DNA of 53,349 nucleotides from an uncultured bacterium (GTDB lineage Bacteria > Bacillota > Clostridia > Oscillospirales > Oscillospiraceae), in the NCBI GenBank assembly GCA_947643715.1, contig CANRXB010000016.1, forward strand, positions 1 through 53,349. Direction: 5' to 3'. Below, one piece after another: positions 45,076 to 52,666 of this stretch (within the stretch, counting starts at the first letter, position 1; each line of letters begins with the position of its first letter). The notes beneath the pieces were generated by a model. That model saw only the letters and a program-made list of their open reading frames with translations. It was not told the origin of the DNA and made no database searches. The position numbers and the translations under genes were made by a program.

Positions 45076-45143
45076 CCGGTTTTGACACCAGACCCACCAC
45101 TTTTGACAATGCGCTCCACCCAGGCAGGAACGCCTGTTATACT
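45076..45143 (+). promoter_or_regulatory. Paired direct repeats (LytTR-type sites) and -10 box, site B
   Basis: CCGGTTTTGACA (45076-45087) and CCACTTTTGACA (45097-45108) start 21 bp apart. The -10 box TATACT (45138-45143) has exactly 29 bp between it and the second copy, the same as site A. The TTGACA within the repeats is too far from the -10 (29 bp) to act as a normal -35. A CAGGC-N6-GCCTG repeat (45121-45136) lies just upstream of the -10. Confidence 0.65.
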
Positions 45144-45197
45144 CGTCCCAGAAAGGCACCCCAGAAACTCTTACAAAACAAAATGGAGGAGAAACAC

Positions 45198-45806
45198 ATG
45201 AAAAAGTTCGTCAAAGCTCTTGCCCTCGTGATGTCCGCCCTCACCCTCTGCCTGACCCTCACCGCCTGCGGCGGCTCCGGCTCCGCCGGTCTCTCCAAAG
45301 CCTTCACCGGCGGCGACTCCCGCTACCTGGACGGCATCGGCTGGTACGCCAGCGACGTGTACACCCTGAAGATCAACGCCGACAGCACCTATGAGCTCAC
45401 CTTCCAGGAGCACATCTTCGGCACTACCGATCCCGGCATCAAAGGTATGCGCACCATCATCTACACCGGCAAGTGCACCTCCGCCGCCAGCGCCGACGGT
45501 TGGGAGACCCACGTGGACTACACCCTCCAGCCCGCCGAGCGCATCTACTTCGAGCAGCACGAGAAGGGCTACGGCCGCTCCGCCCTGTCGGGCCACATGG
45601 TGCTGGACAGCGCCAACTGGACCGACGCCATGACCCAGAATTTCGATCCCGAGGGCGGCGCCAAGGGGGCCAAGGAGTTCCTGTCCGAGTTCGCCGAGAC
45701 CCTGACCATCACGGTGGAGGATCCCGCCCTGGACCCCGAGGACGTCTCCCTGGGCTGCCGGATCGTCACCAACCCCGAGCTGAAGCTGCTCTCCAGCGCC
45801 GGCTGA
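45198..45806 (+). CDS. Lipoprotein of unknown function
   Basis: Secreted, lipid-anchored protein of 202 residues (signal peptide MKKFVKALALVMSALTL.., lipobox LTAC at Cys24). The mature part is predicted mostly beta: SRYLDGIGWYASDVYTLKINADSTYELTFQEHIFG, then FYTGKC-like and ISGHMVLDSANWTDAM-type strands, a lipocalin- or beta-sandwich-like rhythm. I recognise no family. GGAGG lies 9 nt before the ATG. It is followed 70 nt later, after a hairpin, by the GH3 gene and most likely shares its promoter, so it may be a surface binding partner of that enzyme. Confidence 0.75.
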   Translation: MKKFVKALALVMSALTLCLTLTACGGSGSAGLSKAFTGGDSRYLDGIGWYASDVYTLKINADSTYELTFQEHIFGTTDPGIKGMRTIIYTGKCTSAASADGWETHVDYTLQPAERIYFEQHEKGYGRSALSGHMVLDSANWTDAMTQNFDPEGGAKGAKEFLSEFAETLTITVEDPALDPEDVSLGCRIVTNPELKLLSSAG

Positions 45807-45814
45807 TAGAAGCA

Positions 45815-45844
45815 AACGGCCGCCGGCGACCACCGGCGGCCGTT
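45815..45844 (+). terminator. Hairpin between the lipoprotein and GH3 genes
   Basis: Perfect 12-bp stem AACGGCCGCCGG / CCGGCGGCCGTT with a 6-nt loop and no T-run; probably attenuates rather than stops transcription into the GH3 gene. Confidence 0.5.
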
Positions 45845-45876
45845 CCCCGTTCTCACGACACAAAGGAGGTACTCTT

Positions 45877-48864
45877 GTGAAGGAAAAGAAACCTAAAGTC
45901 AAGGGCCGCGGCCTTTGGACCGCCCTTTCCATCATCTTTACCGTCCTCTTCGCGTTCACCATGATCGCCGGGCCCATCGCCAGCAACTACGCCTCCATCA
46001 TCAACATGGTGCTGGGCATCGAGGCCACCAAAACCGTGGGCGACCCGGGCAAGACCTACTTCGAGGCCGACTTCACCAGCGCCCAGCAGGTGGAGGAGGC
46101 AGAGAAGGTAGTGGAACAGGTGGTGGCCAACGGCTCCGTGCTGCTGCTCAACCGGGAGAACGCCCTGCCCCTGGCTCCCGGCTCTAAGATCACCCTGGCC
46201 GGCGTCAGCTCCGCCAGCTTCGTCTACGGCGGGACCGGCTCCGGCGGCATGGACACCTCCAAGGCCCAGAGCCTGAAGGACGCTCTGGAGGAGGACGGCT
46301 TTGCCGTCAACCCCACCCTGTGGTCCTTCTACACCGAGGGGGCGGGCAAAAACTACCGCCGCACCCTGGCCAGCGGAAGCCTGAACAACTTCATCTTCGA
46401 CAACGCGGGCTACACCGTCAACGAAGCCCCCTTGAGCGCCTACTCCGCCAAGGAGTGGGATTCCGTGAAGGAGTACGGCGACGCGGCGGTCTTCGTCATC
46501 TCCCGGGTGTGCGGCGAGGGAGCCGACCTGCCCTGGTACGGCGCGGGGGACGGAAACGGCAATATCCTGGAGCTGTCCGGCGAGGAGCAGGCCCTGCTGT
46601 CCAAGCTGGCCGAGCTGAAGTCCGCCGGGGACTTGAAAAAGATCGTCGTCCTGCTGAACGTGGCCAACGCGGTGGAGCTGGATTTCCTGGAGCCCTCCGT
46701 GTGCGGCGTGGACTACGGCGTAGACGCCTGCCTGTGGGTGGGCGAGGTGGGCCAGAGCGGGATCCGGGCCGTGGGCGATCTGCTCAACGGCACGGTGAAC
46801 CCTTCCGGTAAGCTGGTGGACACCTACTGCTATGACAACCTCACCTCCCCCGCCCTGCAGAACGCCCACGCCACCGCCTACACGAACGCCGCCGCCCAGG
46901 GCCTCTCCTTCGACGCCAACGACCAGTATTACGTGGTCTACCAGGAGGGCATCTACGTGGGCTACCGCTACTACGAGACCCGGTATGAAGACGTGGTGAT
47001 GGGGACCGGCAACGCCGGGGACTACGACTACGCCTCCACCGTGGCCTATCCCTTCGGCTATGGCCTGAGCTACACCCAGTTCACTTACGGCCCGCTGTCC
47101 ATGGCGGAGCAGGGGGACGAGCTGGCGTTCACCGTGGACGTGACCAACTCCGGCGCCGTGGACGGCGCGGAGGTGGTGGAGATCTTCATGCAGTCCCCCT
47201 ACACCGATCACGACCGGCAGAACGGGATCGAGAAGGCCGCCGTAGAGCTGGTGGGCTACCAGAAGGTCGGTCTGGCCGCCGGGGAGACCTCCACCGTCAC
47301 CATCACCGTGCCCAAAACCGAGCTGCGGACCTACGACGCCAACGGGGCCGGGACCTATATCCTGGACGCCGGAAACTACTACTTCGCCTGCGGCAATGGG
47401 GCCCACGAGGCGCTGAACAACATCCTGGCCGCGAAGGGCTTCACCACCGAGGACGGCATGACCGCCAACGGCGACGCAGCCCTGGCCGCCAAGTACACCG
47501 TGGCCGATCTGGACACCACCGTGTTCGCCACTGCCGTCACCGGCATGTCCATCACCAACCGGCTGGACCACGCCGACCTGAACCGCTTCGACAGCGATCC
47601 CTCCAACGACATCGTCTACCTCACCCGCTCCGACTGGCAGGGCACCATGCCCAAGGCCCAGCTCACCTCCCAGAGCTATCAGGCCGCCGCCCAGCTCGCC
47701 GCCAGCGATGAGATGGTGTCCCTCATGAACGCCCTGTACCAGAAGGACACCTCCGGGACCATGCCCACCTTGGGCAAGGAGGGGGATCTCAACCTGGCCC
47801 AGTTCATCGGCGTGCCCCTGGACGGGACCACCGAGGTGGACGGCCAGAGCTACACCTGGGACGACCTGATGGATCAGGTGACCTTCAACGAGATGGCCCG
47901 GCTCATCGGCCAGACCTACCACAGCACCGTGCCCGTGTCCAGCGTGTCCAAGCCCGCCACCAAGGACGAAAACGGCCCCCAGGGCATCACCGCCACCCTC
48001 ACCGGCGGCGGTTCCTCCACCAGCTATACCTCCGAGGACCTGCTGGCCGCCTCCTTTGACCCGGCGGTGGCGGAGGCGGTGGGCCGCAGTATGGGCAACG
48101 ACTGCCTGCTGGCCAACGCCAAGGCCTACTCCGGCATCTATGGCCCCGGCGTGAATATCCACCGCACCCCCTACTCCGGGCGCAACTTCGAGTATTACTC
48201 CGAGGACCCCTTCATCTCCGGCAAGACCTGCGCCGCCGAGGTGGCGGGCATCCAGTCCAAGGGCGTGTACGTGTACTTGAAGCACTTCGCCCTCAACGAC
48301 CAGGAGACCGCCCGGGACGGCATCTGCGTGTGGACCAACGAGCAGGCAGCCCGGGAGATCTATCTGCAAGCTTTTGAATATCCCGTGGTAGGATCCGGCG
48401 CGTACTGCGTGATGACCAGCTTCAACCGGATGGGCTGCATCTGGGCGGGCGGGGACAAGGACCTGCTCACCGGGATCCTTCGAGGGGAATGGGGCATGCC
48501 CGGTTTCATCCTCACCGACTTCTCCAACAACAACGACTACATGGACGTGCTCAACGGCCTGATGGCCGGGGGCGACGGCTGGGACTGCAACGACGGCGCC
48601 AAATGGACCGAGAAGCTGGTCCAGCACAAGGACGACCCCACTGTGGTGAACGCCATGCGGGAGGCCGCAAAGCGCATCCTGTACACCGTGGCCAACTCCA
48701 ACGCCATGAACGGCGTCAGCGCCAATATGCAGGTCATCGAGATCCGCCCCTGGTGGAAGAACGCCATCGTAGCGGCCGATGTAGTGTTTGGTATGCTGGC
48801 TGCGGTCTCCATTCTCATGCTGGTCAAAACCATCAAGAAAAGCAAAGAGCCCAATATCAGGTAG
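45877..48864 (+). CDS. Glycoside hydrolase family 3 beta-glucosidase, domain-reversed and doubly membrane-anchored
   Basis: Beta-glycosidase of 995 residues starting at GTG with an ideal AAAGGAGGT 7 nt upstream. A membrane helix at about 13-37 is followed by the GH3 C-terminal domain first (VVANGSVLLLNRENALPL, near residue 85). An Fn3-like domain follows (AFTVDVTNSGAVDGAEVVEIFM, near 420). The GH3 TIM-barrel comes last (GPGVNIHRTPYSGRNFEYYSEDPF; KHFALNDQE), with the nucleophile Asp881 in ILTDFSNNND. This is the order known from Ruminococcus/Butyrivibrio enzymes. A second helix at about 950-980 ends the protein, so the catalytic part would be held to the outer face by both ends. Substrate is unproven. 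Confidence 0.92.
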   Translation: MKEKKPKVKGRGLWTALSIIFTVLFAFTMIAGPIASNYASIINMVLGIEATKTVGDPGKTYFEADFTSAQQVEEAEKVVEQVVANGSVLLLNRENALPLAPGSKITLAGVSSASFVYGGTGSGGMDTSKAQSLKDALEEDGFAVNPTLWSFYTEGAGKNYRRTLASGSLNNFIFDNAGYTVNEAPLSAYSAKEWDSVKEYGDAAVFVISRVCGEGADLPWYGAGDGNGNILELSGEEQALLSKLAELKSAGDLKKIVVLLNVANAVELDFLEPSVCGVDYGVDACLWVGEVGQSGIRAVGDLLNGTVNPSGKLVDTYCYDNLTSPALQNAHATAYTNAAAQGLSFDANDQYYVVYQEGIYVGYRYYETRYEDVVMGTGNAGDYDYASTVAYPFGYGLSYTQFTYGPLSMAEQGDELAFTVDVTNSGAVDGAEVVEIFMQSPYTDHDRQNGIEKAAVELVGYQKVGLAAGETSTVTITVPKTELRTYDANGAGTYILDAGNYYFACGNGAHEALNNILAAKGFTTEDGMTANGDAALAAKYTVADLDTTVFATAVTGMSITNRLDHADLNRFDSDPSNDIVYLTRSDWQGTMPKAQLTSQSYQAAAQLAASDEMVSLMNALYQKDTSGTMPTLGKEGDLNLAQFIGVPLDGTTEVDGQSYTWDDLMDQVTFNEMARLIGQTYHSTVPVSSVSKPATKDENGPQGITATLTGGGSSTSYTSEDLLAASFDPAVAEAVGRSMGNDCLLANAKAYSGIYGPGVNIHRTPYSGRNFEYYSEDPFISGKTCAAEVAGIQSKGVYVYLKHFALNDQETARDGICVWTNEQAAREIYLQAFEYPVVGSGAYCVMTSFNRMGCIWAGGDKDLLTGILRGEWGMPGFILTDFSNNNDYMDVLNGLMAGGDGWDCNDGAKWTEKLVQHKDDPTVVNAMREAAKRILYTVANSNAMNGVSANMQVIEIRPWWKNAIVAADVVFGMLAAVSILMLVKTIKKSKEPNIR

Positions 48865-48885
48865 ATCCGTTTCATCTCGTGCTTC

Positions 48886-48933
48886 GAACAGCCATTCCCC
48901 GGCTTTCTGTCGAAAGCCGGGGAATGGCTGTTC
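48886..48933 (+). terminator. Terminator-like hairpin after the GH3 gene
   Basis: Perfect 22-bp inverted repeat (48886-48907 and 48912-48933) with a TGTC loop; no T-run follows, so it may act by structure or as a 3' end stabiliser. Confidence 0.7.
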
Positions 48934-49186
48934 TACGGGAGGGGTCTGGCATCGTTGGGTCCAGAAAAGCAGAGAGCACAGTATTTGTAATGTGATCCGT
49001 CCTTGTATTCATGGTATCTTGGAACAGATTATGGGACCTATTCTGGCCTGGCGTTCAGGCCGACTCGCTCGTGCATCGGCTCCGAGGAAAAGCATCCCTC
49101 GACTCGATCGAAAAAATGTGCTATACTGGGGATATCGTACGATACGACATGCGAACGAAACACCCATCAAGAAAAGAGGGATCGAT
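48934..49186 (+). promoter_or_regulatory. Intergenic region with HAD-gene promoter and operator-like palindrome
   Basis: No gene in the first 165 bp, apart from a GGCCTG-gcgtt-CAGGCC hairpin (49045-49061). A promoter TCGACT, 17-bp spacer, TATACT lies at 49099-49127. A perfect 12-bp palindrome TATCGTACGATA (49133-49144) covers the expected transcription start. Confidence 0.55.
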
Positions 49187-49846
49187 ATGGTCCAAGCGGT
49201 ATTCATCGACTATATGGGCACCACAGTGGACGAACACAGCCCAGAGATGGCGGAGATCGTCCGCCGCATCTGTAAGAACAGCGACGTCCATGACCCCAGA
49301 CAGGTCCAGCAGTTCATCCTGGACGACCGCCGCCGGTATGAGGCGGACAGCTATCTGGACGCTTATCTCACCGAGGACGAGATTGTGGATCGGCTGATCC
49401 TGGACATGGGGACGCAGATCGGGCTGAAAGACGACCCCGCCGCCCTGCGCAACCTGATCCGCAGCCACTGGGTCAACGCTTCGGTGTATGCGGACGCGCG
49501 CGCCTTTTTCGAGCGGTGCCCCGTCCCGATCTATATCATCACCAATAATGGCCTCCCCTACATGGAGCAAGCCCTGCGGTCGAATGATTTGGGTGCTGCG
49601 GGAGTGGTCAGCGCAGACACGGTCCGGGCCTATAAGCCCCACCGGGAACTATTCGAGGAGGCCCTGCGGCTCAGCGGCCGCGCCCCGGAGGATGTGGTCC
49701 ACATCGGGGACTCCTATGACACCGACGTGGTGGGTGCGCGGACGGCAGGCATCCGGCCTGTGCTGCTCCTGCGCGGGAAAGCGCCCCGTGAAGGGGTGGA
49801 ATGCACGGACAGCTTGACCCAGGCGCTGGACATGCTTTTCAGATAA
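49187..49846 (+). CDS. HAD-superfamily hydrolase
   Basis: Phosphatase-like protein of 219 residues with the four HAD motifs. Motif I is AVFIDYMGTTVDEHSPEM, with Asp7-X-Met in place of the usual D-X-D. Motif II is IYIITNNG, motif III is the Lys in RAYKPHRELFEEAL, and motif IV is VVHIGDSYDTDVVGAR. The cap is helical (type C1). The second motif I Asp, normally the general acid, is Met9, as in beta-phosphonoacetaldehyde-like variants, so ordinary phosphatase chemistry is uncertain. GAGGG lies upstream of the ATG. A flavin reductase-like gene begins 13 nt downstream and is likely co-transcribed. Confidence 0.87.
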   Translation: MVQAVFIDYMGTTVDEHSPEMAEIVRRICKNSDVHDPRQVQQFILDDRRRYEADSYLDAYLTEDEIVDRLILDMGTQIGLKDDPAALRNLIRSHWVNASVYADARAFFERCPVPIYIITNNGLPYMEQALRSNDLGAAGVVSADTVRAYKPHRELFEEALRLSGRAPEDVVHIGDSYDTDVVGARTAGIRPVLLLRGKAPREGVECTDSLTQALDMLFR

Positions 49847-49859
49847 GGAGGACACGATC

Positions 49860-50420
49860 ATGCGGAAAAACTTTGGAGCCAAGCCTTACACCTACCCCCA
49901 GCCGGTGTTCATCATCGCCACCTATGGGCCGGACGGCGTCCCGGACGCCATGAACGCCGCCTGGGGCGGCATCAGCGATACCGCCGAGCTGGCCCTGTGT
50001 CTGAGCGCCGGACACAAGACCACCAAGAACATCCTGGAGCGCAAGGCGTTCACCGTCAGCATGGCGGACGCTGCCCACGTGGCGCAGTGCGACTATGTGG
50101 GCGTGGTGTCCGCCAACGATGTGCCCGACAAGCTGGCGAAAGCCGGGTTCCACACGACCAAAAGCGAGTTCGTGGACGCGCCCCTCATCGATGAGCTGGC
50201 CATGGCGGTGGAGTGCAGGCTGGTGAGCTATGACCCGCAGACCGGGCGTTTGCTGGGCGAGATCGTCAACGTCAGCGCAGACGAAAGCGTCCTCACCCCG
50301 GACGGCAAGGTGGACGTGGACAAGCTGGCCCCCATCGCCTTCGACCCGATCGGCAGCGCGTATCACCGGCTGGGCGCGAAGGTGGGCAACGCTTTCGCGG
50401 ACGGTCTGAAGCTGAGATAG
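49860..50420 (+). CDS. Flavin reductase-like / flavoredoxin family protein
   Basis: FMN-binding split-barrel protein of 186 residues. The start FGAKPYTYPQPVFIIATYGPDGVPDAMNAAWGGISD and the later HKTTKNILERKAFTVSMADAAHVAQCDYVGVVSANDVPDKL are characteristic of the flavoredoxin/flavin reductase group of strict anaerobes. Such proteins carry electrons or reduce flavin. AAGGAGG lies 7 nt before the ATG. It is the second gene after the HAD hydrolase and ends at a perfect 17-bp hairpin. The physiological partner is not evident. Confidence 0.9.
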   Translation: MRKNFGAKPYTYPQPVFIIATYGPDGVPDAMNAAWGGISDTAELALCLSAGHKTTKNILERKAFTVSMADAAHVAQCDYVGVVSANDVPDKLAKAGFHTTKSEFVDAPLIDELAMAVECRLVSYDPQTGRLLGEIVNVSADESVLTPDGKVDVDKLAPIAFDPIGSAYHRLGAKVGNAFADGLKLR

Positions 50421-50427
50421 CCGGTAA

Positions 50428-50467
50428 GACAGGCCCTCCCTTTCGATCGGGAAAGGGAGGGCCTGTC
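50428..50467 (+). terminator. Terminator of the HAD / flavoredoxin operon
   Basis: Perfect 17-bp stem (50428-50444 and 50451-50467, GACAGGCCCTCCCTTTC and complement), 6-nt loop, followed by ATTG. Confidence 0.7.
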
Positions 50468-50574
50468 ATTGCCCGGGAAAAGCAGCGCGGCGATCCGGCA
50501 GCATCGATGTGTCCACTGCCGTTACCGTATCGTTGTTTATGTGGCGGCCGGAACATGCGCAGCTCACTTCTTCG

Positions 50575-50603
50575 TTGACATCCACATCCTGACATGCTAT
50601 CCT
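50575..50603 (+). promoter_or_regulatory. Sigma-A promoter of the 359-residue membrane protein gene
   Basis: Perfect TTGACA, 17-bp spacer, TATCCT; start near 50610. Confidence 0.7.
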
Positions 50604-50655
50604 GGGATGCAAGGCGGCTCAAAGCCTTCCGCGATACGGAAAGGAGCGGCATGAT

Positions 50656-51735
50656 ATGATCTTGAACGGCATCATGTTTTTTCTGTCCTTGACGGCTTCT
50701 TTTTTCCTGTTCTTCTTCAATGTGCCCTATTGGACGGGACAGGATATGGCAGATATGTCGAAAAGCGGCATATGGAGGGCGCCCTTTCGCTTCCTGTCCC
50801 GCATAGGGTTCGGATGCTTCAAGCTTTATAAGATCGTCGTCAAAAAGATATCGGATGCTTGCCTTTCGCGCCTTCGGGGCCATCGGGAGATCGAGAAAGA
50901 TGTGTGGTCGGGCATCGAGGGCCTTTTGGATGTATCGTGCTCGGCGGGAGTCCTGTTTTTGCTGATCTCGGGCTATAACTGCTTCATGGATGGGCTGTTC
51001 CCCGCCGGAGTGGATATCCTGGCGGAAGGCAACGACGGCAGCCTTCTGGGAAAGCTCAGTGAGGCAGTGGTCTTTCTTCGGGTAGCAGCCGATCTCAACG
51101 CAGGAGACGCAGATGGGACCATCCTGACCGCCGCGGTGAGAACAGCGATCGCGATGGCCCAATATGTCGCCATCAACACCCTGTTCTTCTCCATCCTCTT
51201 CGGATTCCTACAGGAGCTGCTGGTGAAGAAGCCCTTTTGGGATCTGGTGGCGAACAAGCTGGACATCTGCTCCGTGGCGGAGCCGGAAGAGGGAGCGTCC
51301 CCCTTGCGGAGACTGCTGGGGCAGATAAAAGAGGCCGCGATCGACTTTTTCAACAAGACGACGGTCCATATCTCTTTGGGCGATACCGTCTCCTTGACGT
51401 TGTTTTTGCTGGGGCTGCTGATCTACAGCTTCGTCATGACGTGGTTGGGGAAAAACGATCTGGGGCTGCTGGATGTGGTCCAGCAGGTGCTGGAGGCCAT
51501 CGGCGTGGTTCAGATCGTGGCATCCTTCCTCGTGACATATCTTGTGGGCAAGCTGTGCGAAAAAGCGGCGAACGCAGTGGTGGAGGTCCTTCCTCAAGGC
51601 TTGCAGGATGCGATCCGCTCCGCATCCGATCGGGGGAACGAATGGGTAAAACGCGAGGATGCCAGTCGTCACACCTGGGCCCAAGGGAGTCGCAGCGGCA
51701 TCAAAGAGATGGACCTCGAAGGCTCCGACAAATGA
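50656..51735 (+). CDS. Unrecognised polytopic membrane protein
   Basis: A 359-residue protein with about five membrane segments: residues 4-24 (GIMFFLSLTASFFLFFFNV), about 97-117, 170-190, 243-263 and 280-300. They are separated by charged loops, including one with GHREIEKDVWSGIEG. The C-terminal 60 residues are hydrophilic and helical. I recognise no family. AAGGAGC lies upstream of the ATG at 50656; an ATG at 50651 meets a stop at once. Codon use is less GC-extreme than in most neighbours (many TTT, TAT and CGG/ATA codons), hinting at a different origin. Monocistronic by promoter. Confidence 0.7.
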   Translation: MILNGIMFFLSLTASFFLFFFNVPYWTGQDMADMSKSGIWRAPFRFLSRIGFGCFKLYKIVVKKISDACLSRLRGHREIEKDVWSGIEGLLDVSCSAGVLFLLISGYNCFMDGLFPAGVDILAEGNDGSLLGKLSEAVVFLRVAADLNAGDADGTILTAAVRTAIAMAQYVAINTLFFSILFGFLQELLVKKPFWDLVANKLDICSVAEPEEGASPLRRLLGQIKEAAIDFFNKTTVHISLGDTVSLTLFLLGLLIYSFVMTWLGKNDLGLLDVVQQVLEAIGVVQIVASFLVTYLVGKLCEKAANAVVEVLPQGLQDAIRSASDRGNEWVKREDASRHTWAQGSRSGIKEMDLEGSDK

Positions 51736-51805
51736 GGCAGGACGATGGGGAGGGGGATGAGAGCGGTAAGACGGCAGGAGAAGTGAAAAGATCGCGGAAC
51801 GGATG

Positions 51806-51835
51806 CCGGATGGGCCCGATCGGGCCCATGTCCGG
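51806..51835. repeat. Long palindrome in the convergent gap
   Basis: A perfect 20-bp palindrome at 51810-51829 (ATGGGCCCGA and complement) extended by CCGG on each side. A second stem GTCCCG-GATCC / GGATC-CGGGAC follows at about 51838-51865. Together they occupy the 158-bp gap between convergent genes; no T-run is present. Confidence 0.5.
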
Positions 51836-51893
51836 AGGGTCCCGATCCTTGGATCGAAACGGGACGGTCCTGCCTACGAAACCGGTGGTGACG

Positions 51894-52292
51894 TCACTCC
51901 CGTCCCGGCAGCCAATCCGCGAACCGGAGCAGCCAGGGGGTGGCTCCTTGTGGGGCACTGGCGGTCATCTCTCCCGGCGACAGCGGCTCTCCGTCCACGG
52001 CCAGCGCGCGCCGGCCGTGGTTCCAGACGATCAGCAGCCGGTCCGGGGAGGTCACGATGTCCACCCTGCGCCCTCTGGCGTGATATTCGACTACAGGTAC
52101 GTCGGCCGCTTCCCGGTAAAGGGAGACCATGTCGCCGTCCAGATCGGATCCGAACTCGTAGTCCAGCCATGCCTCCCCTCCGTCCCGCAGCTCTGCCGCA
52201 CCGAACAGGAGCCCGTCCCGCTGATTATCCAACGCCACGATGACGGCTCCTTCCGGACCTCTGATGAAAAAGTCTGTCGTCTTGCCTTCCAT
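51894..52292 (-). CDS. Orphan protein A (132 residues)
   Basis: Unrecognised small soluble protein. The sequence alternates short strands and acidic loops: DFFIRGPEGAVIVALDNQRDG, then MVSLYREAADVPVVEYHARGRR, then LLIVWNHGRRALAVDGEPLSPGEMT. Its second half resembles orphan protein B at 52667-53194 (V.FCN.GKERLTVDGEWVEPGEYT), so the two divergent genes look like distant paralogues. I chose the ATG at 52292 because AAAGGAG lies 8 nt upstream; an ATG two codons earlier is too close. The leader contains a terminator-like hairpin directly before the ribosome site. Confidence 0.65.
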   Translation of the reverse strand: MEGKTTDFFIRGPEGAVIVALDNQRDGLLFGAAELRDGGEAWLDYEFGSDLDGDMVSLYREAADVPVVEYHARGRRVDIVTSPDRLLIVWNHGRRALAVDGEPLSPGEMTASAPQGATPWLLRFADWLPGRE

Positions 52293-52310
52293 GACCATTT
52301 CTCCTTTCGC

Positions 52311-52354
52311 AAAACAAAAGGGCCACGAGCCTCCGCTGCCGGAGGATCGTGACC
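52311..52354 (-). terminator. Terminator-like hairpin in the leader of orphan gene A
   Basis: Minus strand: arms 52354-52340 and 52335-52321 (GGTCACGATCCTCCG / CGGAGGCTCGTGGCC, 15 bp with wobble/mismatch) followed by CTTTTGTTTT. It lies about 20 nt before the start codon, so it would attenuate the gene. Confidence 0.6.
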
Positions 52355-52398
52355 GCATATCGCTTGATCCGATGCAATATCAACTTCTATGTCCGGAT

Positions 52399-52426
52399 GG
52401 TATCACAGTGCGCCCCGGATCGTCAA
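52399..52426 (-). promoter_or_regulatory. Candidate promoter of orphan gene A
   Basis: Minus-strand TTGACG (52426-52421), 16-bp spacer, GATACC with an upstream TG; the leader would be about 100 nt. Confidence 0.45.
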
Positions 52427-52468
52427 GCCCAATCTTCCGGCATCCCAAAAGAATTTTCCACAAAGCCC

Positions 52469-52497
52469 TTGACAGCGCCGCGCGGCTGTGCTATGAT
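52469..52497 (+). promoter_or_regulatory. Sigma-A promoter of orphan gene B
   Basis: Perfect TTGACA, 17-bp GC-rich spacer, TATGAT; start near 52504. Confidence 0.75.
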
Positions 52498-52503
52498 GCA
52501 CCC

Positions 52504-52666
52504 AATCGAAAGAGCTTACAATTTGATCGTTTAGTTTGCCATGCGTATGCGGCGAACCGTGGTTCCTGAATCACAGGTTTTGTTGTTGCGCATTTTTTAG
52601 CGCCTGTTTTTCGGGGATCTACCGGAAAGCAGGCTTTTTTGTATATTGAAAAACGGAGGATCTTTT
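52504..52666 (+). promoter_or_regulatory. Structured leader with two tandem terminator-like hairpins
   Basis: About 160 nt from the promoter to orphan gene B. Hairpin 1 (52547-52598) joins ATGCG to CGCAT, with an inner AACC-GTG / CAC-A-GGTT stem, and is followed by six T. Hairpin 2 (52602-52640) is a 13-bp stem GCCTGTTTTTCGG / CCGGAAAGCAGGC followed by six T. A second ATGCG at 52541-52545 offers alternative pairing with CGCAT. The region matches no riboswitch class I know. Confidence 0.6.

Noticed and set aside
45103-45143. TTGACA and TATACT as an ordinary sigma-A promoter
   Set aside because: The spacer would be 29 bp. The TTGACA is better explained as part of the second direct repeat.
45853-48627. 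A 924-codon open frame on the minus strand
   Set aside because: Shadow of the GH3 gene, with repetitive Gly/Val/His composition.
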